DNA of 64,000 nucleotides, from assembly GCA_945885345.1 (NCBI GenBank), contig CAMCYP010000004.1, forward strand, positions 1 through 64,000, read 5' to 3'. This DNA comes from Bordetella parapertussis. GTDB lineage: Bacteria; Pseudomonadota; Gammaproteobacteria; Burkholderiales; SG8-41. The position numbers and the translations under genes are program-made. Positions 51,875-60,249 of this stretch are shown here, piece after piece (the stretch's first letter is position 1; each line of letters opens with the position of its first letter). Under the pieces are notes generated by a model. It searched no databases. It was not told where the DNA came from and saw only the letters and a list, made by a program, of their open reading frames with translations.

Positions 51875-52954
51875 ATGCCGTCACTGCAACGCGTAGTCAC
51901 GCCGCTTTTCACGTTTATATTTACTTTTCTTTTCTTTGCCGCACTGCCGGCGCAGGCCGCGAATTATCCCGATGCCAGAGAAGGTGACTGGGTTGCACGC
52001 GATTTCAAATTCCACAGCGGCGAGGTGATGCCGGAAGTTACGCTGCATTACCGCACCATTGGGTCGCCTTCGAACGAAGCGGTACTGATTCTGCATGGCA
52101 CGGCGGGTTCGGGCGCGCGCATGCTGACGCGGAATTTTGCCGAAGAACTGTTCGGCCCCGGCCAGCCGCTGGATGCGACAAAATATTTCATCATCCTGCC
52201 CGACGCGCTGGGCACCGGAAAATCAACGCGCCCCTCGAGCAGCGGCCTGCGCATGAAATTCCCCAAATACAATTACGATGACATGGTGCAGGCCCAGTAC
52301 CGGCTGGTCACCGAGGGCCTCAACATCAAACACCTGCGCCTGGTCATCGGTAATTCGATGGGCGGCATGCAGGTCTGGAACTGGGCCACCACCTATCCCG
52401 GCATGATGGACATTGCAGTGCCGATGGCCTGTCAGCCGGGTCCGATGTCGGGCCGCAACTGGCTGCTGCGGCGGCTCCTCGCGGAATCCATCCGCAATGA
52501 TCCGGAATGGAACAACGGCAACTACACCGCGCAGCCACGCAACATGACACGGCTGCTGACTTACTTCTCGGTCGCCACCTCCGGTGGCAGCATCGCAACC
52601 TACAACGCGGCGCCGACCTCCGCCCAGGGCGATGCACTGCTCGCAAAACGGCTGGCCGCGCCCTTCCGCAATGATGCCAACGATGTACTGTACCAGTGGG
52701 AATCATCAGCCGATTACGATCCTTCGCCGGGACTGGAACGCATCCAGGCCACGGTGCTGGCAATCAATGCCGCGGATGACGAACGCAATCCGCATGAACT
52801 CGGCATGATGGAGTCCGCGATGAAGCGCATCAAAAACGGCCGCTACCTGCTGATCCCGCAAAGCGCCGACACGCGCGGCCACAGCACGACCGGCAACGCG
52901 AAGTTCTATAAAAGGGAACTCGCCGAGCTGATGGAAAAAGCGCCGCGGCGTTAA
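51875..52954 (+). CDS. Secreted alpha/beta hydrolase (homoserine acetyltransferase-like fold)
   Basis: 359 residues with a signal peptide (PLFTFIFTFLFFAALPAQA), so periplasmic rather than a biosynthetic acetyltransferase. The core is MetX/MET2-like: nucleophile Ser in VIGNSMGGMQVWNWATTYPG, charge-relay Asp in LAINAADDERNP and His in TRGHSTTGNAKF. The preceding DFKFHSGEVMPEVTLHYRTIG is also typical. Start at 51875 with GGGGGAG. Likely an esterase; substrate unknown. Confidence 0.87.
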   Translation: MPSLQRVVTPLFTFIFTFLFFAALPAQAANYPDAREGDWVARDFKFHSGEVMPEVTLHYRTIGSPSNEAVLILHGTAGSGARMLTRNFAEELFGPGQPLDATKYFIILPDALGTGKSTRPSSSGLRMKFPKYNYDDMVQAQYRLVTEGLNIKHLRLVIGNSMGGMQVWNWATTYPGMMDIAVPMACQPGPMSGRNWLLRRLLAESIRNDPEWNNGNYTAQPRNMTRLLTYFSVATSGGSIATYNAAPTSAQGDALLAKRLAAPFRNDANDVLYQWESSADYDPSPGLERIQATVLAINAADDERNPHELGMMESAMKRIKNGRYLLIPQSADTRGHSTTGNAKFYKRELAELMEKAPRR

Positions 52955-52994
52955 CCGGGCGCAAACCAAGCCGCTTTCGCCGCGACAGTTTTTC

Positions 52995-53969
52995 CTACTG
53001 CGCTTTCATGCCGATCTGCTTGATCAGCGCAGACAGCTCGGCGTATTCGTCGGCCTGCATTTTCGCGAAATGTTCGGGTGAACCGAAACCCGGCACCGCG
53101 CCCTGCAGCGCGAATTTCCTGCGCATGTCGTCTTCCTGCAGGATTTTCACGGTGTCGGCATTGAGTCTGTTGATGATCGCCCTGGGCACGCGCTTGGGCG
53201 CAATGAGGCCGAACCATGATTCGCTGTGATAAGCCGGGAATCCCGACTCGGCCGCCGTCGGCACATCGGGCAGCGCTTCGGCGCGTTTGTTGCCACCAAC
53301 CGCCAGTGCGCGCAGCTGCCCGGCTTTGATCACGCCCATGATCGCAGGCAGTGGATAGACATAAAACTGGATGGTGCCGGAGTTCAATGCGATGCGGCTG
53401 TCGGGACCCTGCCGGAACGGGACGTGCACCACATCGATGCCGGCCTTGGCGGCAAACAGTGCGCCGGCCAGGTGCGAGGAACTGCCGACACCAGCCGATC
53501 CATAGTTGAGCTTGCCGGGGCTGGCTTTCGCCAGCGCGATCAGTTCGGGAATGTTTTTAGCGTTGACACCGTTGCCGAGCACGATGACATTGTGCGTGAA
53601 TGCGACCAGCGAAATCGCCGCGAAGTCTTTCAGCGGATCGTAGACTTTCTTTTCACGGATCAGCACGTTTGACAGATGCGGTTGACCGACCATCGCGATG
53701 GTGTAGCCATCGGGGACGGCATCGCGGGTGAGTTCACTGCCGATCAGTCCGCCGGCGCCGGGCCGGTTGTCAACCACCACCTGCTGGCCGTAGGTCTCGG
53801 TGAGCCGCTGCGCCAGCAGGCGGCCGAGGACGTCGCTTGCCGCGGCCGGGGTGAACGGCACGATCATGCGGATGGGTTTTGTCGGCCACTTGTTGTTCTC
53901 GGCGGCGAAGCCCGGCAGGCTCCCCAGAGCGAACAGCAGTGCTGCAACGATGCCATGATGCAATTGCAT
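52995..53969 (-). CDS. Bug-family (TctC-type) periplasmic solute-binding protein
   Basis: 324 residues with signal peptide (LLFALGSLPGFA). Bug motifs: KPIRMIVPFTPAAASDVLGR, DNRPGAGGLIGSELTRDAVP, NYGSAGVGSSSHLAGALFAA and HVPFRQGPDSRIAL. Perfect ribosome site AGGAGG. Divergent from another Bug gene across 217 bp. No permease genes nearby. Confidence 0.92.
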   Translation of the reverse strand: MQLHHGIVAALLFALGSLPGFAAENNKWPTKPIRMIVPFTPAAASDVLGRLLAQRLTETYGQQVVVDNRPGAGGLIGSELTRDAVPDGYTIAMVGQPHLSNVLIREKKVYDPLKDFAAISLVAFTHNVIVLGNGVNAKNIPELIALAKASPGKLNYGSAGVGSSSHLAGALFAAKAGIDVVHVPFRQGPDSRIALNSGTIQFYVYPLPAIMGVIKAGQLRALAVGGNKRAEALPDVPTAAESGFPAYHSESWFGLIAPKRVPRAIINRLNADTVKILQEDDMRRKFALQGAVPGFGSPEHFAKMQADEYAELSALIKQIGMKAQ

Positions 53970-54107
53970 GACGTCCTCCTCTTTGGGCTGGAGTCATTGC
54001 CGCGGTGTTCAGGGCCCGGCTCCAAGGTTGTGATAGGCGCATGCTAGACGCATGCCGCAGGCGTTACAAGCACCCGGTGACACGCCACGCAGGTGCCGGT
54101 ATGCGGG

Positions 54108-54137
54108 TTGGCACGCCCCGGCGTTTGAACCTACAAT
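54108..54137 (+). promoter_or_regulatory. Sigma-70-type promoter for Bug gene at 54187
   Basis: TTGGCA at 54108-54113 and TACAAT at 54132-54137, 18 bp spacer, 50 bp before the start codon. Confidence 0.45.
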
Positions 54138-54186
54138 CATCCACATCGGCAGTCCAAACCAACAATAGCCGCAGATAGAGGAGAAA

Positions 54187-55170
54187 ATGATGCCCGCTTG
54201 TGCCTTATGGAAAATGGTTCCGTTGACGGTCGCGCTGTTCGTCACGATGACGGCAGCACACGCCGCCGAGCCCGCCTATCCGACCAAGCCGGTGCGCATC
54301 ATCGTACCCTACCCGCCTGGTGGCACCACCGACCCGACGGCACGCGCGTTCAGCACCTGGTTCGCCGAAAAATTCGGTACCAGCTTTGTCATCGACAACC
54401 GCCCCGGCGCCGGCTCGACACTGGGCCACGGCATCGCCGCCAAAGCCACGCCTGACGGTTACACGCTGGTGCTCGGTACATCCGGCGGGCTGGTGGTCAG
54501 TGCGGCCTTCGGCACCAAACTGTCGTACGACCCGGTCCGGGATTTCACGCCCATCGGCATCGGTGTCTATGTACCGTTCCTGATCGTGGTGCATCCGTCG
54601 GTACCGGCAAAAAATGTCAAAGAGCTGGTGGAACTCGCCAAGGCCCAGCCGGGCAAGATCAACTTTGCCTCGCCCGGCACCGGCACGCCCAACCACCTCG
54701 GCATCGAACTGTTGACATCACTCACCGGCGCGAAATTCACTCATGTGCCGTACAAGGGCGGTGGCGCCGCGACGGTGGATCTGCTCGCAGGCCGGGTGCA
54801 GGCAATCTTCGGCGGCGCTGCGCCGTGGCAACCGCACATGGCCACCGGCAAGGTGCGCGCGATCGCCATCGGCCATCCGACACGCCTGGCTTCACTGCCC
54901 GACATCCCGGCCATCGCCGAAACCTATCCCGGATTCAACAACACCACCTGGTACGGATTCCTCGGCCCGGCCGGCACGCCGGCGCATGTGGTGAAAAAAA
55001 TCAATGTCGAGATGAAACGCGCGGTCGAGGACCCCGCCTTCATCAAACATCTCGAATCCATCGGCATGGTGCCGACATCAACCACGCCGCAGGAAATGGC
55101 CAACATGATCCGCACCGAACTCGCGCGCTGGAAAAAAGTGGTGGCCGAAGCCGGCATCAAGCCGGAATGA
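54187..55170 (+). CDS. Bug-family (TctC-type) periplasmic solute-binding protein
   Basis: 327 residues with signal peptide (FVTMTAAHAA). Bug motifs: KPVRIIVPYPPGGTTDPTAR, DNRPGAGSTLGHGIAAKATP, FASPGTGTPNHLGIELLTSL and HVPYKGGGAATVDLLAGRVQ. Ribosome site AGAGGAG. It is the fourth orphan Bug protein in the window and is not close in sequence to the divergent one at 52995. Confidence 0.93.
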   Translation: MMPACALWKMVPLTVALFVTMTAAHAAEPAYPTKPVRIIVPYPPGGTTDPTARAFSTWFAEKFGTSFVIDNRPGAGSTLGHGIAAKATPDGYTLVLGTSGGLVVSAAFGTKLSYDPVRDFTPIGIGVYVPFLIVVHPSVPAKNVKELVELAKAQPGKINFASPGTGTPNHLGIELLTSLTGAKFTHVPYKGGGAATVDLLAGRVQAIFGGAAPWQPHMATGKVRAIAIGHPTRLASLPDIPAIAETYPGFNNTTWYGFLGPAGTPAHVVKKINVEMKRAVEDPAFIKHLESIGMVPTSTTPQEMANMIRTELARWKKVVAEAGIKPE

Positions 55171-55238
55171 GTCCCGCACCCGGCGCCGAGTAAAATATAA
55201 TTTATAATCAATAAGTTAAATAAACAACAATAAAAGCC

Positions 55239-55266
55239 TTGACAGTTATTGCCTAGGCAATATAAT
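55239..55266 (+). promoter_or_regulatory. marR promoter with operator in the spacer
   Basis: TTGACA at 55239-55244 and TATAAT at 55261-55266, 16 bp spacer. A perfect 16 bp palindrome, TATTGCCTAGGCAATA, covers 55247-55262 and fills the spacer, so a bound MarR dimer would block RNA polymerase. Autoregulation of the marR gene is likely. Confidence 0.75.
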
Positions 55267-55303
55267 TCGTTCCGTCACTTGCACAGCCGACAGGAACACC
55301 GCG

Positions 55304-55747
55304 ATGGGCGATATCTACGATCCGAAGACCTTCGAGCCGACCAGCAGCATCGGCTATCTGGTCAATCGCGTACGCACGTCGCTGTTCAATGCCATAGACC
55401 AGGAACTGGCACCGCTCGAAGTCACCTCCGCGCAATACATCATCATGGCGCAGCTGTTCTACGGCATGGCCGAATCGCCGTCGCAACTGTGCCAGAGCAT
55501 TTCGTATGACCCGGGTGCAATGACGCGCATGATCGATCGCCTTGAAGCCAAAGGAGTGATCCGCCGTGTACGCCACCCGCAGGATCGCCGTGCTCTCACG
55601 CTCGAACTGACAGATGAAGGCAAGGCAGTATTTCCGAAGATGCGGGTCAGCGTGATCCATGTGATGAACCGTTTCCTGAATGGCTTTACCAAGTCCGAGG
55701 CGCGGCAGCTTGAAGGCCTGCTGCAGCGCGTACTCGCCAACGCCTGA
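55304..55747 (+). CDS. MarR-family transcriptional regulator
   Basis: 147 residues with a winged helix: LEVTSAQYIIMAQLFYGMAE, LCQSISYDPGAMTRMIDRLE and the wing VIRRVRHPQDRRALTLELTD. Such proteins repress efflux genes and release DNA on binding aromatic acids or drugs. Its promoter spacer and the one before the efflux operon both contain TTGCCTAGGCA, the probable operator. The efflux operon follows 75 bp downstream in the same direction. Confidence 0.93.
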   Translation: MGDIYDPKTFEPTSSIGYLVNRVRTSLFNAIDQELAPLEVTSAQYIIMAQLFYGMAESPSQLCQSISYDPGAMTRMIDRLEAKGVIRRVRHPQDRRALTLELTDEGKAVFPKMRVSVIHVMNRFLNGFTKSEARQLEGLLQRVLANA

Positions 55748-55759
55748 ACGGTCTTTTTT

Positions 55760-55788
55760 TTGAGTCAATAGTTGCCTAGGCATATTCA
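55760..55788 (+). promoter_or_regulatory. Efflux operon promoter with second MarR operator
   Basis: TTGAGT at 55760-55765 and TATTCA at 55783-55788, 17 bp spacer. The palindrome TGCCTAGGCA lies at 55773-55782 inside the spacer, matching the core of the operator in the marR promoter. Confidence 0.6.
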
Positions 55789-55821
55789 GCCCCGACAATG
55801 AATACACCGAGGAAATTCAGC

Positions 55822-57285
55822 ATGAACATCCGCTCCGGCATGACAGCCGGCCTGCTGCTCGCCGCAACACTGCTCGGCGGCTGCGCCAGCATGGCTGGAC
55901 TGGAGACCCAGGCGTCGCCGACAGACCCCAACCGGCTCGCCGCCGGACAATCACTCGCAAACACGGCGTTGTCCTCCGCAGCATGGCCGCGCACTGATTG
56001 GTGGACGCGTTTTCGCGACCCCCAGCTTGATCGCCTGATGGATGAAGCCCTCGCCGGCAATCCGACGCTGCGCGTGGCCGCTGCACGCGCACGCAAGGCG
56101 CTTGCCCTGGCTCAGACCACGCAGGCAGCGCTGTATCCTCAGGTGAACGGCGACACGGCCATCACGCGTCAGCGTTTCCCCGAACATGGCCTGGTACCGC
56201 CGCCCTATGGCGGTACCTGGAAAACCCAGGCGCAGCTCGAAGCCACGCTCAGCTACGACCTCGACCTGTGGGGCGGCAACCAGGCCGCATACGACAGCGC
56301 TCTGGGCGCAGCCAAAGCCGCCGAAATCGATGCCTTCGCCGCACGGCTGGCATTGTCGGTCAACATTGCGCAAACCTATGTGCAGCTTGAACAGGCGTAC
56401 CTGCAGCTGGATGTGGCGAACAAAACGCTCGCAGACCGCGAGCAGGTCCACAAGCTCACGCTGGATCGCTTCAATGCCGGGATTGATTCACAACTCGCAG
56501 TGAAACAGACCGAAGCGGGCCTGCCTGCGGCGCGCGAACAGATCGCGCGCTTGCAGGAAATCATCGGCCTCACGCGCAATCAGCTCGCGGCACTGGCAGG
56601 CCAGGGCCCGGACCGCGGGCTGGCGCTGGCGCGTCCCGCACTGACTGCGCCGGCCGATCCCGCGGTGCCCGCCAGCCTGCCCGCCGATCTGCTCGGACAT
56701 CGTCCGGATGTCGTTGCGCAACGCTGGCGCGTGGAAGCTGCGCGCCAGGACATCGATGTTGCAAAAGCGCAGTTTTATCCGAATGTGAACCTCGCCGCCT
56801 TCATCGGCTTCCAGAGCATCGGTCTTTCGGAATTCCTCAAGGCCGGAAGCCGCACGCTCGGCGCCGGCCCGGCGATCACGCTGCCGGTTTTCGACGGCGG
56901 GCGGCTGCGCGGCCACCTCGCCGGCAAGAATGCCGACTATGACACGGCCGTCGAAACCTACAACCAGACGCTCATCGAAGCACTGCACGATGTCGTCGAT
57001 CAGCTCACGTCCTTCCGCAGCCTGACGGAACAGCACCGGCAGCAGGTGCTGGCACAGGCCACCGCACAGGATGCGTATGACCTAGCGGTGCTGCGCTTCC
57101 GCGAAGGCGTCGGCAGCTATCTCGAAGTGCTGGCGGCCGAATCGCAGCTGCTGAACCAGCAGGCCCTCGCCGTCGATCTGCGCGCCCGCGACATGAGTCT
57201 GTCGATCAATCTGGCTCGCGCGCTGGGCGGCGGCCTTGAAGACACGGCCGTGCCGTCAGCAGCCGTCGCGAAATCACCCGAGTAA
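55822..57285 (+). CDS. NodT-family outer-membrane efflux lipoprotein
   Basis: TolC-like outer-membrane channel of 487 residues. Lipobox LGGC. Two repeats of the OEP domain: WWTRFRDPQLDRLMDEALAG and LLGHRPDVVAQRWRVEAARQ, with the typical coiled-coil heptads and FYPNVNLAAFIGFQS. It completes a tripartite pump with the following membrane-fusion and MFS genes. Start at 55822 with GAGGAA upstream; the ATG at 55798 is less likely. Confidence 0.93.
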   Translation: MNIRSGMTAGLLLAATLLGGCASMAGLETQASPTDPNRLAAGQSLANTALSSAAWPRTDWWTRFRDPQLDRLMDEALAGNPTLRVAAARARKALALAQTTQAALYPQVNGDTAITRQRFPEHGLVPPPYGGTWKTQAQLEATLSYDLDLWGGNQAAYDSALGAAKAAEIDAFAARLALSVNIAQTYVQLEQAYLQLDVANKTLADREQVHKLTLDRFNAGIDSQLAVKQTEAGLPAAREQIARLQEIIGLTRNQLAALAGQGPDRGLALARPALTAPADPAVPASLPADLLGHRPDVVAQRWRVEAARQDIDVAKAQFYPNVNLAAFIGFQSIGLSEFLKAGSRTLGAGPAITLPVFDGGRLRGHLAGKNADYDTAVETYNQTLIEALHDVVDQLTSFRSLTEQHRQQVLAQATAQDAYDLAVLRFREGVGSYLEVLAAESQLLNQQALAVDLRARDMSLSINLARALGGGLEDTAVPSAAVAKSPE

Positions 57286-57334
57286 GCGATATCCCATCAA
57301 TACCCGAACACTGCACGCGCACCGGAGACCCATC

Positions 57335-58555
57335 ATGGACAATTCAACAGACACCAACACCCAAACCAACGGCAACGGCAGCCGGCGCAAAAAACTCATC
57401 ATCGCCGTGCTTGGTGCATTTGCACTGGCCGGCATCGCCTGCGGCGTGTACTGGACAACGGTCGCGCAGTACGTCGAATACACCGACAACGCATATGTCA
57501 ACGGCGATGAAATCCAGATCACCCCGCAGGTAGCCGGCACGGTCACTATGATCGGGGCCGACGATACGCAATTCGTGAACGCAGGCCAGGTGCTGGTGCA
57601 ACTCGATCAGGCCGACGCCGAAGTCGCGTTGCAACGCGCCGAAAGCCAGCTCGCCCGTGCTGTGCGCAGCGTGCGCAACCTGTACGCCACCAGCGCGCAG
57701 CAGCAGGCCAGCCTGCAGGCACGCGAATCCGACCTCGCCAAGGCAGAGCAGGACGTGGCGCGACGCGAACGGCTCGCCAGTTCGGGGGCAATCTCGAAAG
57801 AAGAAGTGCAGCACGCGCGTGATGCAGTGCAGGTCGCGCAGTCGGCGCTGGCTGCTGCGCGCCAGCAGGCGGTCGCAACCTCCGCGCTGGTTGACCACAC
57901 CACGATTGAAAAGCACCCTGAAGTGCAAAGTGCGGCCGCTGCCGTCAAGGACGCCTGGCTCGCCAATGCGCGCACCGCGCTGCCGGCGCCAGTGGCCGGC
58001 TTCGTCGCCAAGCGCGGTGTGCAGCTTGGCCAGCGCGTCAGTCCCGGAGCACCGCTGATGGCGGTAATCCCGCTGGACAAGGTGTGGGTCGATGCCAACT
58101 TCAAGGAACCCCAGCTCGCGGGTATCCGCATCGGCCAGCCGGCGACCCTCAGAGCCGATGTATACGGCAGCAAGGTGAAATACCACGGCCGCGTCACCGG
58201 CATCGGTGCCGGCACCGGCGGCGCCTTCGCACTGCTGCCGGCACAGAACGCCTCGGGCAACTGGATCAAGATCGTGCAGCGCGTGCCGGTGCGCATCGAA
58301 CTCGATGCGCAGGAACTCGCCGCGCATCCGCTGCAGATTGGCCTGTCGATGCAGGTCGACATCGACACCCATGATCGCAGCAGCCCACGCCTGCCGCAGA
58401 TTGCCGGTGCACCCGCCGCCCACCGCACCGATGTATTCAATGTGCTGGATGACCTTGCCAAACAGCGCGTGGAGGAAGTCATTGCAGCCAACACCGGAAC
58501 AGCGGCCCGGCAGATTGCACAGCATCACGGCACTGCCGGCACCAAACACCTGTAA
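57335..58555 (+). CDS. emrA: HlyD-family membrane fusion protein (EmrA-like)
   Basis: Periplasmic adaptor of 406 residues with one N-terminal membrane anchor (LIIAVLGAFALAGIACGVYW). Split lipoyl domain (YVEYTDNAYVNGDEIQITPQ and PVAGFVAKRGVQLGQRVSPG) around a long coiled coil, then a beta-barrel (VDANFKEPQLAGIRIGQPAT). The layout is that of EmrA/VceA. It links the inner-membrane EmrB-like pump to the NodT-like channel. Ribosome site GGAG. Confidence 0.93.
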   Translation: MDNSTDTNTQTNGNGSRRKKLIIAVLGAFALAGIACGVYWTTVAQYVEYTDNAYVNGDEIQITPQVAGTVTMIGADDTQFVNAGQVLVQLDQADAEVALQRAESQLARAVRSVRNLYATSAQQQASLQARESDLAKAEQDVARRERLASSGAISKEEVQHARDAVQVAQSALAAARQQAVATSALVDHTTIEKHPEVQSAAAAVKDAWLANARTALPAPVAGFVAKRGVQLGQRVSPGAPLMAVIPLDKVWVDANFKEPQLAGIRIGQPATLRADVYGSKVKYHGRVTGIGAGTGGAFALLPAQNASGNWIKIVQRVPVRIELDAQELAAHPLQIGLSMQVDIDTHDRSSPRLPQIAGAPAAHRTDVFNVLDDLAKQRVEEVIAANTGTAARQIAQHHGTAGTKHL

Positions 58556-58573
58556 TCGACAAGGCTTACCGCC

Positions 58574-60139
58574 ATGGCTGCCGCTCCCGCAGGAAGCAAC
58601 GCCTTACCGATCAAGCCACTGCAGGGCAGTGCACTGGTCATCGGCACCATCGCATTGTCACTGGCCACGTTCATGAACGTGCTCGACACTTCGATCGCGA
58701 ATGTGTCGCTGTCGGCCATTGCCGGCGACCTCGGCGTGTCACCCGACCAGGGTACCTGGATCATCACCTCTTTCGGTGTCGCCAATGCCGTGTCGCTGCC
58801 GCTGACCGGCTGGCTCACGCAACGCATCGGGCAGGTCCGCCTGTTTACGGCATCGGTGCTGCTGTTTGTGATCGCCTCGCTGCTGTGCGGGCTGGCGCCG
58901 TCATTTGAAACACTGATCCTGTTCCGCATCATCCAGGGCGCTGTCGCCGGCCCGATGATCCCGCTGTCGCAGACGCTGCTGCTCGCCAGCTACCCGCCGC
59001 AAAAAGCCGGTGTCGCGCTCGGAATGTGGTCGATCACGACGCTGGTGGCTCCGGTCGCCGGGCCGCTGCTGGGCGGCTGGATTACCGACAACATTTCGTG
59101 GCCGTGGATTTTCTACATCAACATCCCGGTCGGCATCCTCGCGGCGATTTTCGCCTGGGGTATCTACAAGGATCGTGAGTCGCCGCGGCGCAAACTGCCA
59201 GTGGACAAAATCGGTCTCGCATTACTGGTGCTGTGGATCGGCGCCTTCCAGATCATGCTCGACAAGGGCAAGGATCTCGACTGGTTCGGTTCGCGCGAGA
59301 TCGTCGTGCTGGCGCTCGTCGCGGCCGTCGGATTCGCACTGTTCCTGGTATGGGAACTCACCGAAAAACATCCGATCGTTGATCTGCATTTTTTCAAACA
59401 GCGCAATTTCTGGGTCGGCACACTGTCACTTTCACTCGCCTACGGGGCCTTTTTCGGCAACCTGGTGCTGCTGCCGCTGTGGTTGCAGCAGTTCATGGGT
59501 TACACCGCGACGCAGGCCGGCATGGCACTGGCGCCGGTCGGCCTGCTCGCCATCATACTTACTCCGCTGGTCGGCAGGAATTCACACAAATTCGATCCGC
59601 GCATGCTGGCCACGATTTCTTTCGTGACCTTCGCGCTGGTGCTGTGGATGCGTGGCGGATTCAATGTGCAGGCGGATTTCGGTACCATCATGATCCCGAC
59701 CGTGATCCAGGGCGCGGCGCTGGCGTTTTTCTTCATTCCGCTGATTACGCTGACGCTCGCCGGCCTGCGTCCCGAGCAGATTCCCGCCGCCACCGGCCTG
59801 ACCAATTTCGTGCGCATCACCGCAGGATCCTTCGGCACATCGATCGCCACCACATGGTGGTTCAACCGTGCCAGCCTGCATCATGAGCAACTTGCCGAAC
59901 ACATCACGCGCTTTGATGCCGGCACCACGCAGGCACTGTCGGGCCTGCAGGCCGGCGGCCTTAGCGCGGAACAGGCGAATGGCATGCTCAACCGGCTGAT
60001 CGACCAGCAGGCGTTCACCATCGCCGCCACCGACATATTCCGCGTCTCCGCACTGCTGTTCCTGTTGCTGATCGCAATCGTCTGGTTTGCGCGGCCCGCG
60101 AAAGGCAATGCCGGGGCGGCGGGCGCAGGTGCGCATTAA
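58574..60139 (+). CDS. emrB: DHA2-family MFS drug efflux pump (EmrB/QacA-like)
   Basis: Inner-membrane proton-driven exporter of 521 residues with 14 predicted membrane segments. Motifs: MNVLDTSIANVSLSAIAGDL (the LDxTIVNVALP-like signature), GWLTQRIGQVRLFTASVLLF and motif C WSITTLVAPVAGPLLGGWIT. With the HlyD and NodT proteins it forms a pump across both membranes. Only 18 bp separate it from emrA. Confidence 0.94.
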   Translation: MAAAPAGSNALPIKPLQGSALVIGTIALSLATFMNVLDTSIANVSLSAIAGDLGVSPDQGTWIITSFGVANAVSLPLTGWLTQRIGQVRLFTASVLLFVIASLLCGLAPSFETLILFRIIQGAVAGPMIPLSQTLLLASYPPQKAGVALGMWSITTLVAPVAGPLLGGWITDNISWPWIFYINIPVGILAAIFAWGIYKDRESPRRKLPVDKIGLALLVLWIGAFQIMLDKGKDLDWFGSREIVVLALVAAVGFALFLVWELTEKHPIVDLHFFKQRNFWVGTLSLSLAYGAFFGNLVLLPLWLQQFMGYTATQAGMALAPVGLLAIILTPLVGRNSHKFDPRMLATISFVTFALVLWMRGGFNVQADFGTIMIPTVIQGAALAFFFIPLITLTLAGLRPEQIPAATGLTNFVRITAGSFGTSIATTWWFNRASLHHEQLAEHITRFDAGTTQALSGLQAGGLSAEQANGMLNRLIDQQAFTIAATDIFRVSALLFLLLIAIVWFARPAKGNAGAAGAGAH

Positions 60140-60249
60140 AGCGTAACGACTTTATTTCAAAAATCATAACAGCCCAGACAGTACATTCCGGGTTTCACGG
60201 CAGCACGCCGCCGCTCATATAAACTACCGCGGCACCGGGACCGCGGCCG

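Noticed and set aside
54108-54125. Sigma-54-like TTGGCACG before the Bug gene at 54187
   Set aside because: The GG and the following GC are only 9 bp apart, not 10, so RpoN would not use it; a TTGGCA/TACAAT promoter explains the same bases.
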